A stretch of 58,170 bases of DNA, taken from a virus. The stretch spans positions 1-58,170 of the IMG/VR virus record IMGVR_UViG_3300045118_000304; one strand, written 5' to 3'. The notes beneath the pieces are model-generated. The model saw only the letters and a program-made list of their open reading frames with translations, was not told the DNA's origin and ran no database searches. This document shows positions 19,188-29,770 of the stretch, in pieces; within the stretch, counting starts at the first letter, position 1, and each line of letters begins with the position of its first letter. The translations under genes and the position numbers were made by a program.

Positions 19188-20540
19188 TTAATCCTCTGTG
19201 AATTTATTTTCTATTCCCAACGCATCTAGTAAATTGGTAGATAATGCGTTTTGATCTATCATTGATGCATAAGATGGATTTTGAGTAAGTGCCAAATTAA
19301 TAACATTTTTTATCAAAGTCATAAATCGTTTGCTAACAGGGATAGGAGTTTGTTCTAAAACCGCCGCAGCTGGAATGTATCCAAGTCTTACACCATCATC
19401 AGTGGCAGCAATTTCATAAGCATTCCACAACGAGCTTGTGCCAACATATGCGTCTCCCGCAATCCACTTCGGATCCAAAGCTCCGCCAACAAAAGGATCT
19501 TGCAATAATAATGTTGTCTGTAAGGTTGTCTTATAAGCATCTTTTAAATAATAAATATTTGCATACTGCGCAGTAGTAAATTGTGTTATATATTCATCTG
19601 GTATAGGCATATCGGGTACTAATCCTGACGTGGTGGGGTCATCATAAAATAACGTCCAATATGCTTTACTTTGAGTATACGGATATTCATCAAATGATGG
19701 TACCGAATCAAACAAACCGCTTGTTCTTATGTAATATCCTCCAGAGGCAGAAATATAAAAATCTGTGACGCTGATCTTTCCCCTATAGTCAACCAAATAA
19801 TAATTTTCCAATGATTCAACCCCTGAATAATGTAAGTCACGTACCATACGATCATCGCCTGCACCAATAACTACTGTTTCATATACTGACGGAAAATTTT
19901 CAGTAATAAGATTATTAAAACTCTGTTCGCTGGCAAGACTTCGGTTCATTACGGCGTTTATTAATCTTTCGGCATATTCAGTATTTGTCTCTGCTAATAT
20001 CCCGGCGGCAAACGCTACTGGGTTCGTTATCTGCGACGGTTCAATAGCAAAATCAGTTGATGTAATAGAATTTGGATCAAGTGGTGTTCCCAATGTGTCA
20101 TATGTAGCTACTACGGGAATCAATCCAGTGGAATATAAGGGGAATCGCCATAAATTGGCATTCATGGTTCCTTCAGATATAGTAAATGTTTTTGTCGTTG
20201 CATATATACGACTATCCAATGCAGTAAAAGTTGTACCAATTGGGATCGATATGTTTTGTGCGATATCATAAAACATTTCTACATAACCAGTGGATGGAAT
20301 CGCTTGTCTGCGGTAAACTAAAAAATTACTGCCGATAGCATCTAGTTCGTCGGGGTTGATCTTCTCTGGGTCTTTCAATCCCAAATTATCTAATAAATAT
20401 TTTAATTGAGTAAGTACCGGGTCCATCATGGCCGCAGCTGGATTCACAAATAATTCAGACAGTGGAGAATTATCTGATACATCTAGATTTGGCAGTTTAG
20501 CTTTTAAAATTATTTTTATGTATTCTCTTGTTGTTAACAT
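19188..20540 (-). CDS. Baseplate wedge protein, J/gp6-like (450 aa)
   Basis: The middle contains the family hallmark: a run with AGILAETNTEYAERL, then NRSLASEQSFNNLI, then FPSVYETVVIGAGDDRMVRD. Known Baseplate_J/gp6 proteins carry an equivalent (E/D)T(D/N)..(F/Y)..R(L/I)...R..(A/S) stretch followed by GAGDP.M.RD. The N-terminus (TTREYIKIILKAKLP) matches the usual helical start. It follows the gp25-like gene directly, the conserved W-J order of contractile phages. It builds the baseplate wedge around the hub. Confidence 0.85.
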   Translation of the reverse strand: MLTTREYIKIILKAKLPNLDVSDNSPLSELFVNPAAAMMDPVLTQLKYLLDNLGLKDPEKINPDELDAIGSNFLVYRRQAIPSTGYVEMFYDIAQNISIPIGTTFTALDSRIYATTKTFTISEGTMNANLWRFPLYSTGLIPVVATYDTLGTPLDPNSITSTDFAIEPSQITNPVAFAAGILAETNTEYAERLINAVMNRSLASEQSFNNLITENFPSVYETVVIGAGDDRMVRDLHYSGVESLENYYLVDYRGKISVTDFYISASGGYYIRTSGLFDSVPSFDEYPYTQSKAYWTLFYDDPTTSGLVPDMPIPDEYITQFTTAQYANIYYLKDAYKTTLQTTLLLQDPFVGGALDPKWIAGDAYVGTSSLWNAYEIAATDDGVRLGYIPAAAVLEQTPIPVSKRFMTLIKNVINLALTQNPSYASMIDQNALSTNLLDALGIENKFTED

Positions 20541-20541
20541 A

Positions 20542-21042
20542 TTACACCGTTAATATATATTCTTCATTACTTTCTGTTACCACAATGACCTCAACCAGCA
20601 CTGTTGTACTATCTGTTGGATCTAAATAGATATCACTTAATTGTAAATCTACTAGTAGTTGATTAGCTGCTAATGTTTGACCGGCTTGTGCTTCTAATAT
20701 TTGTTTTTTTACCGATGCTAACGCTGATGTCACTCGAACATGTAGTTCTAATGTATCAGAAGTATTTTGGACTTTTATCTGCGTAATTAAAGAGCCCATA
20801 CCAGGATTAAATAAGCTTTCCCCAAAAGTCGTAAGTAGTGCAAGAGTTATTTTATCTAATAAAACTTGCACACCAGTAGATTTTTTCGGTGCCGCACCAA
20901 AAGTCAACGAAATTTCACCTGTATTTTCATCGACACTGACTATGGACATACTTACACCTTTGGTCGAGGTTGGTAAATTCTCAGTTAATTCAAAAGTTAG
21001 TCCAGTGTCAGATGATTTAAAAATTTCATTATATGCACTCAT
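20542..21042 (-). CDS. Baseplate wedge protein, gp25/W-like (166 aa)
   Basis: I start at ATG 21042, which overlaps the TGA of the upstream gene as ATGA, rather than at an in-frame upstream Met that would lie deep in that gene. Residues 55-110 carry LLDKITLALLTTFGESLFNPGMGSL, the 'llTTpGER..NPefGsgL' pattern of gpW/gp25 proteins. This family forms part of the baseplate wedge and nucleates the sheath in contractile tails. It is followed immediately by the J-like gene. Confidence 0.8.
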   Translation of the reverse strand: MSAYNEIFKSSDTGLTFELTENLPTSTKGVSMSIVSVDENTGEISLTFGAAPKKSTGVQVLLDKITLALLTTFGESLFNPGMGSLITQIKVQNTSDTLELHVRVTSALASVKKQILEAQAGQTLAANQLLVDLQLSDIYLDPTDSTTVLVEVIVVTESNEEYILTV

Positions 21043-22946
21043 AAAGCCAGCCCCATAAAAAAGTCTGATGTTGCGTCGCCAGTTCCTTCCCACCAAGGCG
21101 CGGTATCTGGCGGTTTGTTTTCGTCAGCCTTGGCTGTTTGTTCAACTTGTTTACCTTGAATCTTCGCTTCTTCGTCAACTTTAGCATTTGTTAGCCCAGA
21201 TTTATTATTAGCATGATTACAATCACCAGTTATTTTTTTAAATAGATTGTTTACATTATTTATTGCACCGGACGCCGTTTCAATCATAGCCGTTGCAACG
21301 CTACTTAATGTATTTGCCAGATTAGCAGTTTGGCCGGATACCAAACCAGTTACTAACGCGGCGCCAAATGGACTTTGCTGTGCTAATTGTGATAATGCTT
21401 TTGTAACCGCAGAAACCAGCGGATTATTTAATATATTTAATTGTTTTAACAAAGACAATAGATATGTATCTTCGGCGATAGCGCGTAACAATAATGCCCG
21501 CACTTCAGTAAATAACACAACAGCTCTACGTAATACTGCTTTATTTAACGGTGCAGTGACAGCGAATCCTGTAATAACTAATGAGAGCTTTAACAAGCTA
21601 TCTATAGCTTCCTCATCATACTTTTGATACGCAGTGGAATTTAAATATGTTTGTATTTTTTCTATTATATAGAAATCACTGGCCACCGCGTTAAAAGCTT
21701 CGCCCGCTTCGGTTTGTTGTGCTAATAATTGTTTTGCACCTTCTAATTTAGTAACTGTCCATGCTTTAAATAAAACTGGTTTGGCAATGGCGTTTGTTAG
21801 TGTTCCTGCCGCAGCACTATCTCCTACTTCTTTCAGATGTTTTGCAACACTAGCTTCTACTTCTTCGATTATTGACTTGGCTGGACTCAAAGAATACCAT
21901 AGTACTTTAGCAGAAGTCTTTAGTGTTGACCAATTGAGCGTCCAATTTTTAATTAATTCCACCTGCTTTTTTATTACAGCGTGAGTGGCAACCAATCCCT
22001 TATTTGTATCGATCCAAGATAAAGTTTGCAAAAATGAATTTTCTTTCGGTATATCTTTACTCCATTGTGTTTTTAACGTGTTGTATTGTTGTTGTCGTTG
22101 TATTAATATTGTATTGCGGTCTTTTGCAACGCCGGGGATGGACTTCCCAAATGTTAAATCGATACCTTTTATTTCAACACCAAGGATACTTGCGCCAGAG
22201 GTTATGATTGCTAATTGTGTTAGATGCCAAATATATGCTTCAGCCAGCATTATATGCTCAGCAACTACACCTTCTAATATAACATCTTTAAAGGCCTGTC
22301 CGACACTTTTCTTTTTTGTAAGTATATCGTTAAAAAACTTTTGTCCTAATTTGCGTGATCGATCCCCGGTTATAATTCCAATAGCTACGTCGATATTATA
22401 AATTACTTGCCTCAGTAATGATGTATTAAAACGTGGTTTTTCTGAAGATAAACTTTTTTGTATTACGTTTAAATCCTCCAATGCTTTTTTGATAAAGGGA
22501 TAAGCGTATTTTAATTGAGTGTTAACTGATTTTATATATGGTTTTGATAATCTTCGTAATATATTTAATGCGCCGTCCGTATGATATAATATTTCATTTA
22601 GTGATAATAATCGTAATGCGACCTGCCTTTTCAGGGAATCCAAGGTCATCCCAAAAGAGACTGATTCGGCTTCCGCGGATAGATTCAAAATAGAAACTAG
22701 GCCGGCCAAAGCACTAGATGCAAATGCGCCTAATTTTTCTTGTGCGGCTTCTTGCATTTGTGTCACAGCGGTTTGTATACCTGCGGAAGTTAATCCTCCG
22801 ATAGTATCAGATAATCCCGATATAATTGAATCCAGTGCAGGTATTCCAGTGCCAGCAAATGCACCTGCAACACTAGCTTCCTTTGAGGCTTTTACTTTCT
22901 TTAATATATCCTCCGAAGTAGTCGGAGGGCACACAAATGATGCCAT
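21039..22946 (-). CDS. Large helical baseplate-region protein, unknown (635 aa)
   Basis: ATG at 22946 shares its A with the preceding TAA (TAATG) and has AAGGA upstream. Mostly alpha-helical and Ala/Leu/Lys-rich, with hydrophobic segments near residues 30-90 (GLTSAGIQTAVTQM, ALAGLVSILNL) and 500-560 (GAALVTGLVSG), and a charged C-terminus. It has no recognised enzyme motif. Its position between the sigma-like gene and gp25 suggests a structural or assembly role. Confidence 0.6.
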   Translation of the reverse strand: MASFVCPPTTSEDILKKVKASKEASVAGAFAGTGIPALDSIISGLSDTIGGLTSAGIQTAVTQMQEAAQEKLGAFASSALAGLVSILNLSAEAESVSFGMTLDSLKRQVALRLLSLNEILYHTDGALNILRRLSKPYIKSVNTQLKYAYPFIKKALEDLNVIQKSLSSEKPRFNTSLLRQVIYNIDVAIGIITGDRSRKLGQKFFNDILTKKKSVGQAFKDVILEGVVAEHIMLAEAYIWHLTQLAIITSGASILGVEIKGIDLTFGKSIPGVAKDRNTILIQRQQQYNTLKTQWSKDIPKENSFLQTLSWIDTNKGLVATHAVIKKQVELIKNWTLNWSTLKTSAKVLWYSLSPAKSIIEEVEASVAKHLKEVGDSAAAGTLTNAIAKPVLFKAWTVTKLEGAKQLLAQQTEAGEAFNAVASDFYIIEKIQTYLNSTAYQKYDEEAIDSLLKLSLVITGFAVTAPLNKAVLRRAVVLFTEVRALLLRAIAEDTYLLSLLKQLNILNNPLVSAVTKALSQLAQQSPFGAALVTGLVSGQTANLANTLSSVATAMIETASGAINNVNNLFKKITGDCNHANNKSGLTNAKVDEEAKIQGKQVEQTAKADENKPPDTAPWWEGTGDATSDFFMGLAL

Positions 22947-23656
22947 TACATACTTTCCTTAACACGTTGTGCTATTCTTTTGCTTATTGTTCTAATCTCT
23001 TCTTCAGTTTTATGTAACTTACGTGATATTTGTTGTAAGTTTAACTTCGGGGCCCCACCTATTCCAAACCAATACTCTATGACTTTTTGTTCTTCGGGGG
23101 TACTACTCCAATATACAAATTCTACGAGGTCTCTACTTGAATCTGTCATATTCAATTGACTATCAAAGAACGCCTCTTCCTTACCTTGTATGACGTTTAA
23201 GTCGGCGCGTAATTCAGCCTGCATACGTTCTACTTCTGCAGGCGACCACTGTAGTTCATCGGCCAGTTCTATTACTGTTGGCTCACGATTTAGTGATTCG
23301 GTTAAGTTGGCCTTTATATTTTTAAATTTACTTATGGCTATACCTCGGTTTTCGGGTATTTTTCCAACGTTTTGATACTCAAGCACATATCTATGTAAAT
23401 GCTTTAACTCATGACCAACATGCGTATTTAATTGCGTACCCATCGTCGGCTTAAAGGTGCTAAACGCCTTTAAAGCCAAAATACGTGCCTGGCTTTCAAT
23501 TGCGGGTCTAGGTAACGGCGCACCAGTATATTTATTTACATATGATTGTAAAAATGGATCCATTGAACGCAACAACTGATTGGCGAATTGAGGATCACCT
23601 GTATGCTTCCATCGCTTCCAAATTGCTATCTCGTTTTGTTTTAAATTATTACTCAT
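22946..23656 (-). CDS. Sigma-70-like transcription factor inside the tail operon (236 aa)
   Basis: Three regions resemble sigma-70 in order. Residues 31-100 fit region 2 (FLQSYVNKYTG, then ALKAFSTFKPTMGTQLNTHV, then LKHLHRYVLEYQNVGKIPEN). Residues 124-150 fit region 3 (EPTVIELADELQWSPAEVER). Residues 185-235 fit a region-4 helix-turn-helix (LNLQQISRKLHKTEEEIRTI). It overlaps its upstream neighbour by 8 nt and its downstream neighbour by 1 nt, so it is co-translated with baseplate genes. It could direct late transcription, or be a structural protein derived from a sigma factor. The region-2 melting motif is weak. Confidence 0.7.
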   Translation of the reverse strand: MSNNLKQNEIAIWKRWKHTGDPQFANQLLRSMDPFLQSYVNKYTGAPLPRPAIESQARILALKAFSTFKPTMGTQLNTHVGHELKHLHRYVLEYQNVGKIPENRGIAISKFKNIKANLTESLNREPTVIELADELQWSPAEVERMQAELRADLNVIQGKEEAFFDSQLNMTDSSRDLVEFVYWSSTPEEQKVIEYWFGIGGAPKLNLQQISRKLHKTEEEIRTISKRIAQRVKESM

Positions 23657-24617
23657 TTTTTAGTGCTTTTCTATATTCATTCAAATATGCAGAATATGCT
23701 GCATCCCGGTCTTTCTTCAACTTATCTAGTTTATCATCTGTCATACCTGTTCCTGCTTCGATGCCTATCGCTGCCTCGCGCTTTTCAGTAATTAGTTTAG
23801 CTTCGGCTTCCGTTACCTGAGCAACTAAATCATTGTATATCTTTAATAAATTATTCAAAGTTGTTTTTAAAGTCTTCGATGTTGCTATTCCTGGAGTATA
23901 CTGATTACGAACATAAGCGTTATAAAAGTTTTCTTCCATTACAGCCCAAGTCATTTGAAACTGTACCAAATACTGATTATTGGTATCTCTAGTTAATTGT
24001 AATTGTACCGGATAACCAATAATTGATGACCGTTCAAAAAACAAGCCTGCTATATTATTCTGTTCCACTAGTTTTGTACCGCGCAACTGCTCATCGTAAA
24101 ACATTTGAAATGAGGTAGACCAACGATACTGATCGCGAGTACGCAAAGAAAACATTCTGTCGACATCGGCCAAGCCCAATTCGACCGCCATTAATTCACC
24201 GTATATGTTGTCATTTGTATAACTTGAGTCTAATGCCTCAATAAGCATACCTTGAATTGTATATACCTTAGTACGCTCGCCGAAGAAAAATAATTTCGAT
24301 TCTCGAAATGTCTCAATTATTTGAAATCGCTCCAATTTAGGTTTTGTTATACTTTGCAGAAAGAAATTTTTAGTCATATATTTAATACGACGATCAGTAG
24401 CATTAAATATTGATATAACTGCCGGTTGTTTTATCTCCGATAAATTTATTGTATGAGATTTTTCATTTTGTTCTGTTGAAATCGTTAAAGCATCGTCTGC
24501 ATCTGGAGTAACCTGACTTTTTTCGGGTACAGTCATTATACTATTAAGTGAACCACCGGTAGCAGTAACTTTTGAATAAGTATTACTAATTACCGCAGGT
24601 ATATAAAATAATGGCAT
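23649..24617 (-). CDS. Tail/baseplate hub-region protein, unknown (322 aa)
   Basis: I start at ATG 24617, which overlaps the stop of the upstream gene as TAATG and has AAAGGA before it; an in-frame ATG 18 nt upstream has no such support. Residues 100-215 look like a tail-tube-type beta fold (FQIIETFRESKLFFFGERTKVYTIQG, LQLTRDTNNQYLVQFQMTW). The C-terminus is a charged coiled coil. Position after the hub-like gene suggests a tube initiator or hub partner; this is inference. Confidence 0.6.
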   Translation of the reverse strand: MPLFYIPAVISNTYSKVTATGGSLNSIMTVPEKSQVTPDADDALTISTEQNEKSHTINLSEIKQPAVISIFNATDRRIKYMTKNFFLQSITKPKLERFQIIETFRESKLFFFGERTKVYTIQGMLIEALDSSYTNDNIYGELMAVELGLADVDRMFSLRTRDQYRWSTSFQMFYDEQLRGTKLVEQNNIAGLFFERSSIIGYPVQLQLTRDTNNQYLVQFQMTWAVMEENFYNAYVRNQYTPGIATSKTLKTTLNNLLKIYNDLVAQVTEAEAKLITEKREAAIGIEAGTGMTDDKLDKLKKDRDAAYSAYLNEYRKALKNE

Positions 24618-26989
24618 TATTCTAATCCTTTCCAAACAGCTACGGCCGGGTTTGTAGCTTTAAAAATATTTAATATCATGTTTTGTCGTTCTCGTATAAA
24701 AGGTCTAGGAGAATCCATGTCAACTTGCCCTACGAAGTAAGGTTTTCCTGCGGAGTCACATAGTGATCTAGCGGTTAGTTTATCTACTGCATTTGATAAT
24801 CCAGACATTAATTCTTTTAACGTAGCTAATCGTCGATATGTCAAATCATCTGTGAACTTTTTTAGGGTCGCCGTATCTTTTATAACATTGTATTTTTCTT
24901 GTAATTTTGCGGCGCATTTACTTGTAGAAAGTGGATCTATATCTTCGCCCCTAGCGTTTAATTGTAAATTATTAACACAATAATCATAAACTGAACTATC
25001 TGAGCGTCCAGTCAAATACACGTATAACCTTCCACCAACTTCTTTAACATTAAATTCAGATAATGTCGGTGGCAATATGTCTTTATATGGATCAAGGAAA
25101 TCGGCGTAACTTTCTGTCGGTAGAGATGTATCAACACAAGATACGTGTGATAAATTTATATTTTGTACTGCTTCTCCTTGCGCACTGATATTTATAATAT
25201 TTGTAGTAATTACACCAGTGAGTGGACCAAAGTCTTTTAACAATAATAACGATTGTGCACCACACACTCGATATGGCGAAAAAGTAACACGCAAAGCAGC
25301 GGTTCTGCCTATACGACGCTTCTCTACGTAAATAGTTTCAGCAAGTTGCATTTTATAATTCATTAATGCTTCAGAACCATTACCCATATTCATGCGATCA
25401 AATAATTTTTTATCTGTATCTATCTTTTCGAAATTTTTATCAGAAGAAATTGCTGCAGGAGATTCAACTTCGGTAGATAACGAATCTTTTACCGCATTCA
25501 ATAGGAATGCTTGTTCTAAAGCGCTATCATCTTTTTCCACCAATGACACGACACCACGCATTGCCTCTTCATTGGTGTATTTTAATATATCAATAACATC
25601 TTTATTTAATACGGCATTATCATTAGATATAGTTTTATTTTGTGACAAAGTTTTAATTTGCTCATTTTCAGTGCTCGCTAATCCAATAGTTTTCTGGTTT
25701 TTAAAAGATTTTATATATTTGTCAAATGTATCCACAACCCAACGTTCGGATTCTTCAGATTTCACGGCGCCTTCTCGCAACGCTTTTCTTGAAGACGCAG
25801 TTAACTTTGAAAGTTTATTTATTACATCACTGACCAGTATTTTTGCTGGCACAATAATAGCCAACATAGCATTTATAATGATGTTGCCGCTTTCGTCTTT
25901 GGTTGGAATTGTATTGGAAGTATAAATCAATCTAGTTGGTTCATTTCTCCAAGAACGATTCATTTGTATTGTTTCGACGTCATCATCGAAAAATACATTA
26001 TTGGATATGGGCGCCAACAGATTACATTCTGGTGCAACAATAACTTTAGACAAAGTTAATTCAGCAATGTCGCTTAAAGCATCGATTGTTAGAACCGGCG
26101 CCGCAAATTCCTGAAAAGTATATTTAAACGGCTCTAAAATTTTTCGGATAGCTGATGAAACAGGCATTGATCCTGAACTTGCGATACCACGTATACGTTC
26201 TTTTAGATATGCTAGCACGGCAGTACTCTTTGCAAGATTTTCCATAGTGCCAGACCCGATATAATTTATCATTGAATCAAATAATAAACTTTGCATCAAG
26301 CCATTTAAAAACGGGCCATACTTAAACAAAAAGTGATTTATAACTAGTGCAATTCTTGCACGCAATTTTGTACCGCGGTGAAATTTAAAATCCGGCCCCT
26401 CCGGCGGATTATTTTTCCAATATGCTTTTAAACCTGCCATTAATTTATTACGACTATTTGTCGAGCCTAAAACTTGTTCATAATCTTTTATAGTTTTGTC
26501 GTCTTTGGTTGTATCCATAAAGTTCACAAGACTAAGTAATAGTGAAGGAAACTTACTATAATATATCCCCTTTCCATCTGCCCCAGTATTAGTAAAATAA
26601 TTTATACCGAGCATAACGGATTCAGCTGCCGTTGGGATAGTAGCATCTATCGGTACTATCGGATTTGTATCCCAATTACCTGTAAATCCAGTAAATGTTA
26701 ACTGCACTTCGGATGAGGTCGCTGTACGATTCAGCCCGTTATCAGTGTATTCACCAAAAAATATAACCACTTCTTCATATACAGGTATTCCATCTTTATA
26801 ACTTTTAATTTCTTCCAAGGTTATAACACAAATAGTCTTCGGTAAAATATTAAAGATATTTTTTATAGGAACCACATTTATGATAGCGGTTGGTGGTGTT
26901 CCGATTTGTTCGATTATATGTATATTTGAAAAATCAATTTCTACATTTTCAAGATATACATGACATTTTATTTTTGATGCTGATAGCAT
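24617..26989 (-). CDS. Baseplate hub-like protein (790 aa)
   Basis: ATG 26989 follows GAGGATAT. The first 130 residues (KIKCHVYLENVEIDFSNI, AIINVVPIKNIFNILPK, IFFGEYTDN) look like the first beta barrel of phage hub/late-control-D-type proteins. A long helical middle follows, then a beta-rich stretch (TAALRVTFSPYRVCGAQSLLLL, GVITTNIINISAQG) that resembles the second hub barrel. It follows the tape measure directly, the usual hub position. Assigned from position and fold impression, not a diagnostic motif. Confidence 0.6.
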   Translation of the reverse strand: MLSASKIKCHVYLENVEIDFSNIHIIEQIGTPPTAIINVVPIKNIFNILPKTICVITLEEIKSYKDGIPVYEEVVIFFGEYTDNGLNRTATSSEVQLTFTGFTGNWDTNPIVPIDATIPTAAESVMLGINYFTNTGADGKGIYYSKFPSLLLSLVNFMDTTKDDKTIKDYEQVLGSTNSRNKLMAGLKAYWKNNPPEGPDFKFHRGTKLRARIALVINHFLFKYGPFLNGLMQSLLFDSMINYIGSGTMENLAKSTAVLAYLKERIRGIASSGSMPVSSAIRKILEPFKYTFQEFAAPVLTIDALSDIAELTLSKVIVAPECNLLAPISNNVFFDDDVETIQMNRSWRNEPTRLIYTSNTIPTKDESGNIIINAMLAIIVPAKILVSDVINKLSKLTASSRKALREGAVKSEESERWVVDTFDKYIKSFKNQKTIGLASTENEQIKTLSQNKTISNDNAVLNKDVIDILKYTNEEAMRGVVSLVEKDDSALEQAFLLNAVKDSLSTEVESPAAISSDKNFEKIDTDKKLFDRMNMGNGSEALMNYKMQLAETIYVEKRRIGRTAALRVTFSPYRVCGAQSLLLLKDFGPLTGVITTNIINISAQGEAVQNINLSHVSCVDTSLPTESYADFLDPYKDILPPTLSEFNVKEVGGRLYVYLTGRSDSSVYDYCVNNLQLNARGEDIDPLSTSKCAAKLQEKYNVIKDTATLKKFTDDLTYRRLATLKELMSGLSNAVDKLTARSLCDSAGKPYFVGQVDMDSPRPFIRERQNMILNIFKATNPAVAVWKGLE

Positions 26990-26998
26990 ATATCCTCG

Positions 26999-29770
26999 TT
27001 ACCAATGTACTTTAACATTTATATAACCAGTGGCTTGATCAGCAGCTTTTTTCAGCGTAGCTGTGTTTGTAATAATTTCTTTCAATGCCGCTGCCTGCGC
27101 AGCGTTACTTTGTGCTTGCATCGTTGCTTCAGGACTTAGTCCTCCAGTCATACCTATTGCGCCGAACTGTTTCATTTGTTTTGCTATTAGATCCAGTTGG
27201 TCATTTACCTTTTTTTGATCTTTCAGCTGATCGTCTACTTTTGCTTTCTCGGCACTAATTCCTGATTCTTGTAATAGATCACTGGTTTGAGAATTGAAAG
27301 TATCGGCACCAGTACCTCGTCCGATAAGCTCGGCGGCGCCACGAGCGACCACAGCGCCAGCGCGGTTTAATGTGGCTGTCAGCCATTTATTTGCTCGAAA
27401 TGTCTTACTAACTTCAACACGCGATGCAATATCTTCACGTTCTAGCCCCCATTCATCTAGCCCCCGCGCTATTCCTCGTAAAAAAGAAACTTGCGGGCCT
27501 GCTAATATATCACTTACTGTTTGCTCTTCTTGTGCCGCAGTAGTTTTGTTATACAATTGTGTTATTCTAGTTGCTTCCCCCTTAGTCATCCCGGGTTTAG
27601 CAAAATCTTTTATATTTGACACCAACTTTTCATTTATAAGAAGTTGCATTTTTTCTTGTGTCATTGGCTCGGCAAGTCGTTCTTGCAGCGTCTTCTCCGC
27701 CGCCGTGGTTTTTGAATCAACTTGACGTAATTTATTTAAATTTCGATTTATAAAATATTCTCGTGCAAGAGTTGTTTGTTTGTCATTTGCGTCAGACACA
27801 CTTTCAAGTATATTTTTTCGTTCATTTTCAGAAGCATATATTAAGTCGACCACCGCTTTTTCAGATCCAAGAACTTTTTGTAAATCATCGAAACGTTCGT
27901 GATCTATTCCAGTGAACAGGGCGTTTATAGCAGAAGTGCGTGTACGTGTTATATAATCAGGCTCTCTCAATGTTGCGTTACCAAGTACTTTTTCAGCGTA
28001 TTGTTCTAATCCTCGCAAAGCCGTAGGTAATCCTAGAAAGTTTCCTGTAGCAGCCATTGTATTACTAATGACATTTGTAAAACGATCAGACATCTGGGCA
28101 AGTGTCGATGGAGCCATATCAACCGCTGTTTGATAGCCGGTATTACGTAGTTTAGCTATATTAACCGTTGCACCTCCTGTAGCCATTCGATATGATGATT
28201 CGGCATCTGGTAACGACACCCCTAGTGTTGTCTGCGCAAATCCCATAAAATTTTCCATTGTAGGATTTATATTTAACATCTTCATAACTGATGCTATATC
28301 TAATCCGCGCATAGCCGCAAGGACTGTGGGATTTTCATTACTGATTAATTTACCCATACGACCCTGCATTCCCAATATGCCTTCGATTCCCCCGGCACTA
28401 AGATTTGCAACTGCGGTACCAATCGCTTCTTGTGGACTCATACCAACGGTACCCATTAATCCGCCCGATGTCATACCCGCAGCAAAACGAGTAAAGCCAT
28501 TCATACTATTAGCCCATTCGTATCCCATACGAGTTGTATTTAATGTATATTGTTGTATTCCACCATACTGTTGTATTAGTTCCATCGGAACGGTGCCTGC
28601 TTCGACAAATGATTTAGTACGTAATAATGCATCCATTCCTCCCGCAAACGCTGACCCTAAATTTATCCCGGTACCACGTACCATCTCCGCAGCTTGTTGT
28701 GCAAATGACATAAATTCTTTTGGTGTATAACCAGCAGCATATGCCATTGTAGCTGTACCTATTGCTGAATTACCGGTTATAGGTCGTCCATACATTTGCA
28801 TGGTATTCATATACTGTAAAGCGTCTTCTTCAGTAAGACGTAATATCTGCATTACTTTGCGATGATTCTCAATCATATCTTTTGCACGAGTTCGATATTC
28901 TTCTGCTGATCTTACAGTATCGAACCCACCAATAGCGGTATATTCCTGCATTACACGTTGTACATCAGTATTTGTAACACCATATCCAACCAATGCCTCG
29001 CTTCTTGCTACAGTTGATAAATCCTGGCCAATCTGTAAAGCTTGCTGTCTTGTGAATCTTCCAGCAAATGTACGCCAAGAAGTATTATATGCAAAATCAC
29101 GGATTGCGCTTGCTTGTTCGTAATCTCGTAATATGGTAGTTCCTGCGACATCATATGCCATATCACCTACCATACCTCCGAGTACAGTTCCAATAACACT
29201 TCCAAAAGGTATTGGAGTTAGGCTTCCTGCTATACCACCAAGCATTGAACCGCCTATTCCAAATGTTAACCTGCCTGATTGATTAGCAAATTCATAGCCT
29301 GCGCGTCGTCGGAACTCTCCTGGCGTAAGTGACATTGATGGGTCATATCCCAAACCAATAACATTGGCGGTTAAGTTTTGAAAAACACCGCGGTTATGAA
29401 ATGACGGTATTGGCGCACCTTGTGCAGATGCAAACATGGGTACATCAACCTGTGATAAATAAGATGTCATTACATCGTTATTAAATTTCTGAAATCCAAG
29501 ACGCATGGATTGCATTGCACGATGTACATCGTTCTGCGCATTCTGTGCCGCGCTTATTGTATTATTTATATCTTGCCCTAGCGATATTTGTGCATTTGCC
29601 AGCGCTTGCTGCATTGGGAAAGCAAAAGCTGCGGGTTGTGTTGAAGGAGTAATTGTATTAAATACTTGCGCACCGAGGGCCTGGTCGATTTGTGCGCGTA
29701 CCTGTTGTAGTTGAGAAGCTAAATCACTTGTGTCTATTTTTAGTCTATATTCAAGATCTTGATCTGCCAT
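26999..29770 (-). CDS. Tail tape measure protein (923 aa)
   Basis: Recognised by context, since it directly follows the frameshifted chaperone gene, and by composition: an N-terminal coiled coil (YRLKIDTSDLASQLQQVRAQI), a long Ala/Met/Gln-rich helical body, and a Gly-rich hydrophobic segment at residues 170-215 (GGSMLGGIAGSL, GSVIGTVLGGMVGD). At about 0.15 nm per residue its length predicts a tail near 140 nm. There is no strong Shine-Dalgarno. The start lies inside the end of the frameshift extension, so translation may be coupled to it. Confidence 0.8.
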   Translation of the reverse strand: MADQDLEYRLKIDTSDLASQLQQVRAQIDQALGAQVFNTITPSTQPAAFAFPMQQALANAQISLGQDINNTISAAQNAQNDVHRAMQSMRLGFQKFNNDVMTSYLSQVDVPMFASAQGAPIPSFHNRGVFQNLTANVIGLGYDPSMSLTPGEFRRRAGYEFANQSGRLTFGIGGSMLGGIAGSLTPIPFGSVIGTVLGGMVGDMAYDVAGTTILRDYEQASAIRDFAYNTSWRTFAGRFTRQQALQIGQDLSTVARSEALVGYGVTNTDVQRVMQEYTAIGGFDTVRSAEEYRTRAKDMIENHRKVMQILRLTEEDALQYMNTMQMYGRPITGNSAIGTATMAYAAGYTPKEFMSFAQQAAEMVRGTGINLGSAFAGGMDALLRTKSFVEAGTVPMELIQQYGGIQQYTLNTTRMGYEWANSMNGFTRFAAGMTSGGLMGTVGMSPQEAIGTAVANLSAGGIEGILGMQGRMGKLISNENPTVLAAMRGLDIASVMKMLNINPTMENFMGFAQTTLGVSLPDAESSYRMATGGATVNIAKLRNTGYQTAVDMAPSTLAQMSDRFTNVISNTMAATGNFLGLPTALRGLEQYAEKVLGNATLREPDYITRTRTSAINALFTGIDHERFDDLQKVLGSEKAVVDLIYASENERKNILESVSDANDKQTTLAREYFINRNLNKLRQVDSKTTAAEKTLQERLAEPMTQEKMQLLINEKLVSNIKDFAKPGMTKGEATRITQLYNKTTAAQEEQTVSDILAGPQVSFLRGIARGLDEWGLEREDIASRVEVSKTFRANKWLTATLNRAGAVVARGAAELIGRGTGADTFNSQTSDLLQESGISAEKAKVDDQLKDQKKVNDQLDLIAKQMKQFGAIGMTGGLSPEATMQAQSNAAQAAALKEIITNTATLKKAADQATGYINVKVHW

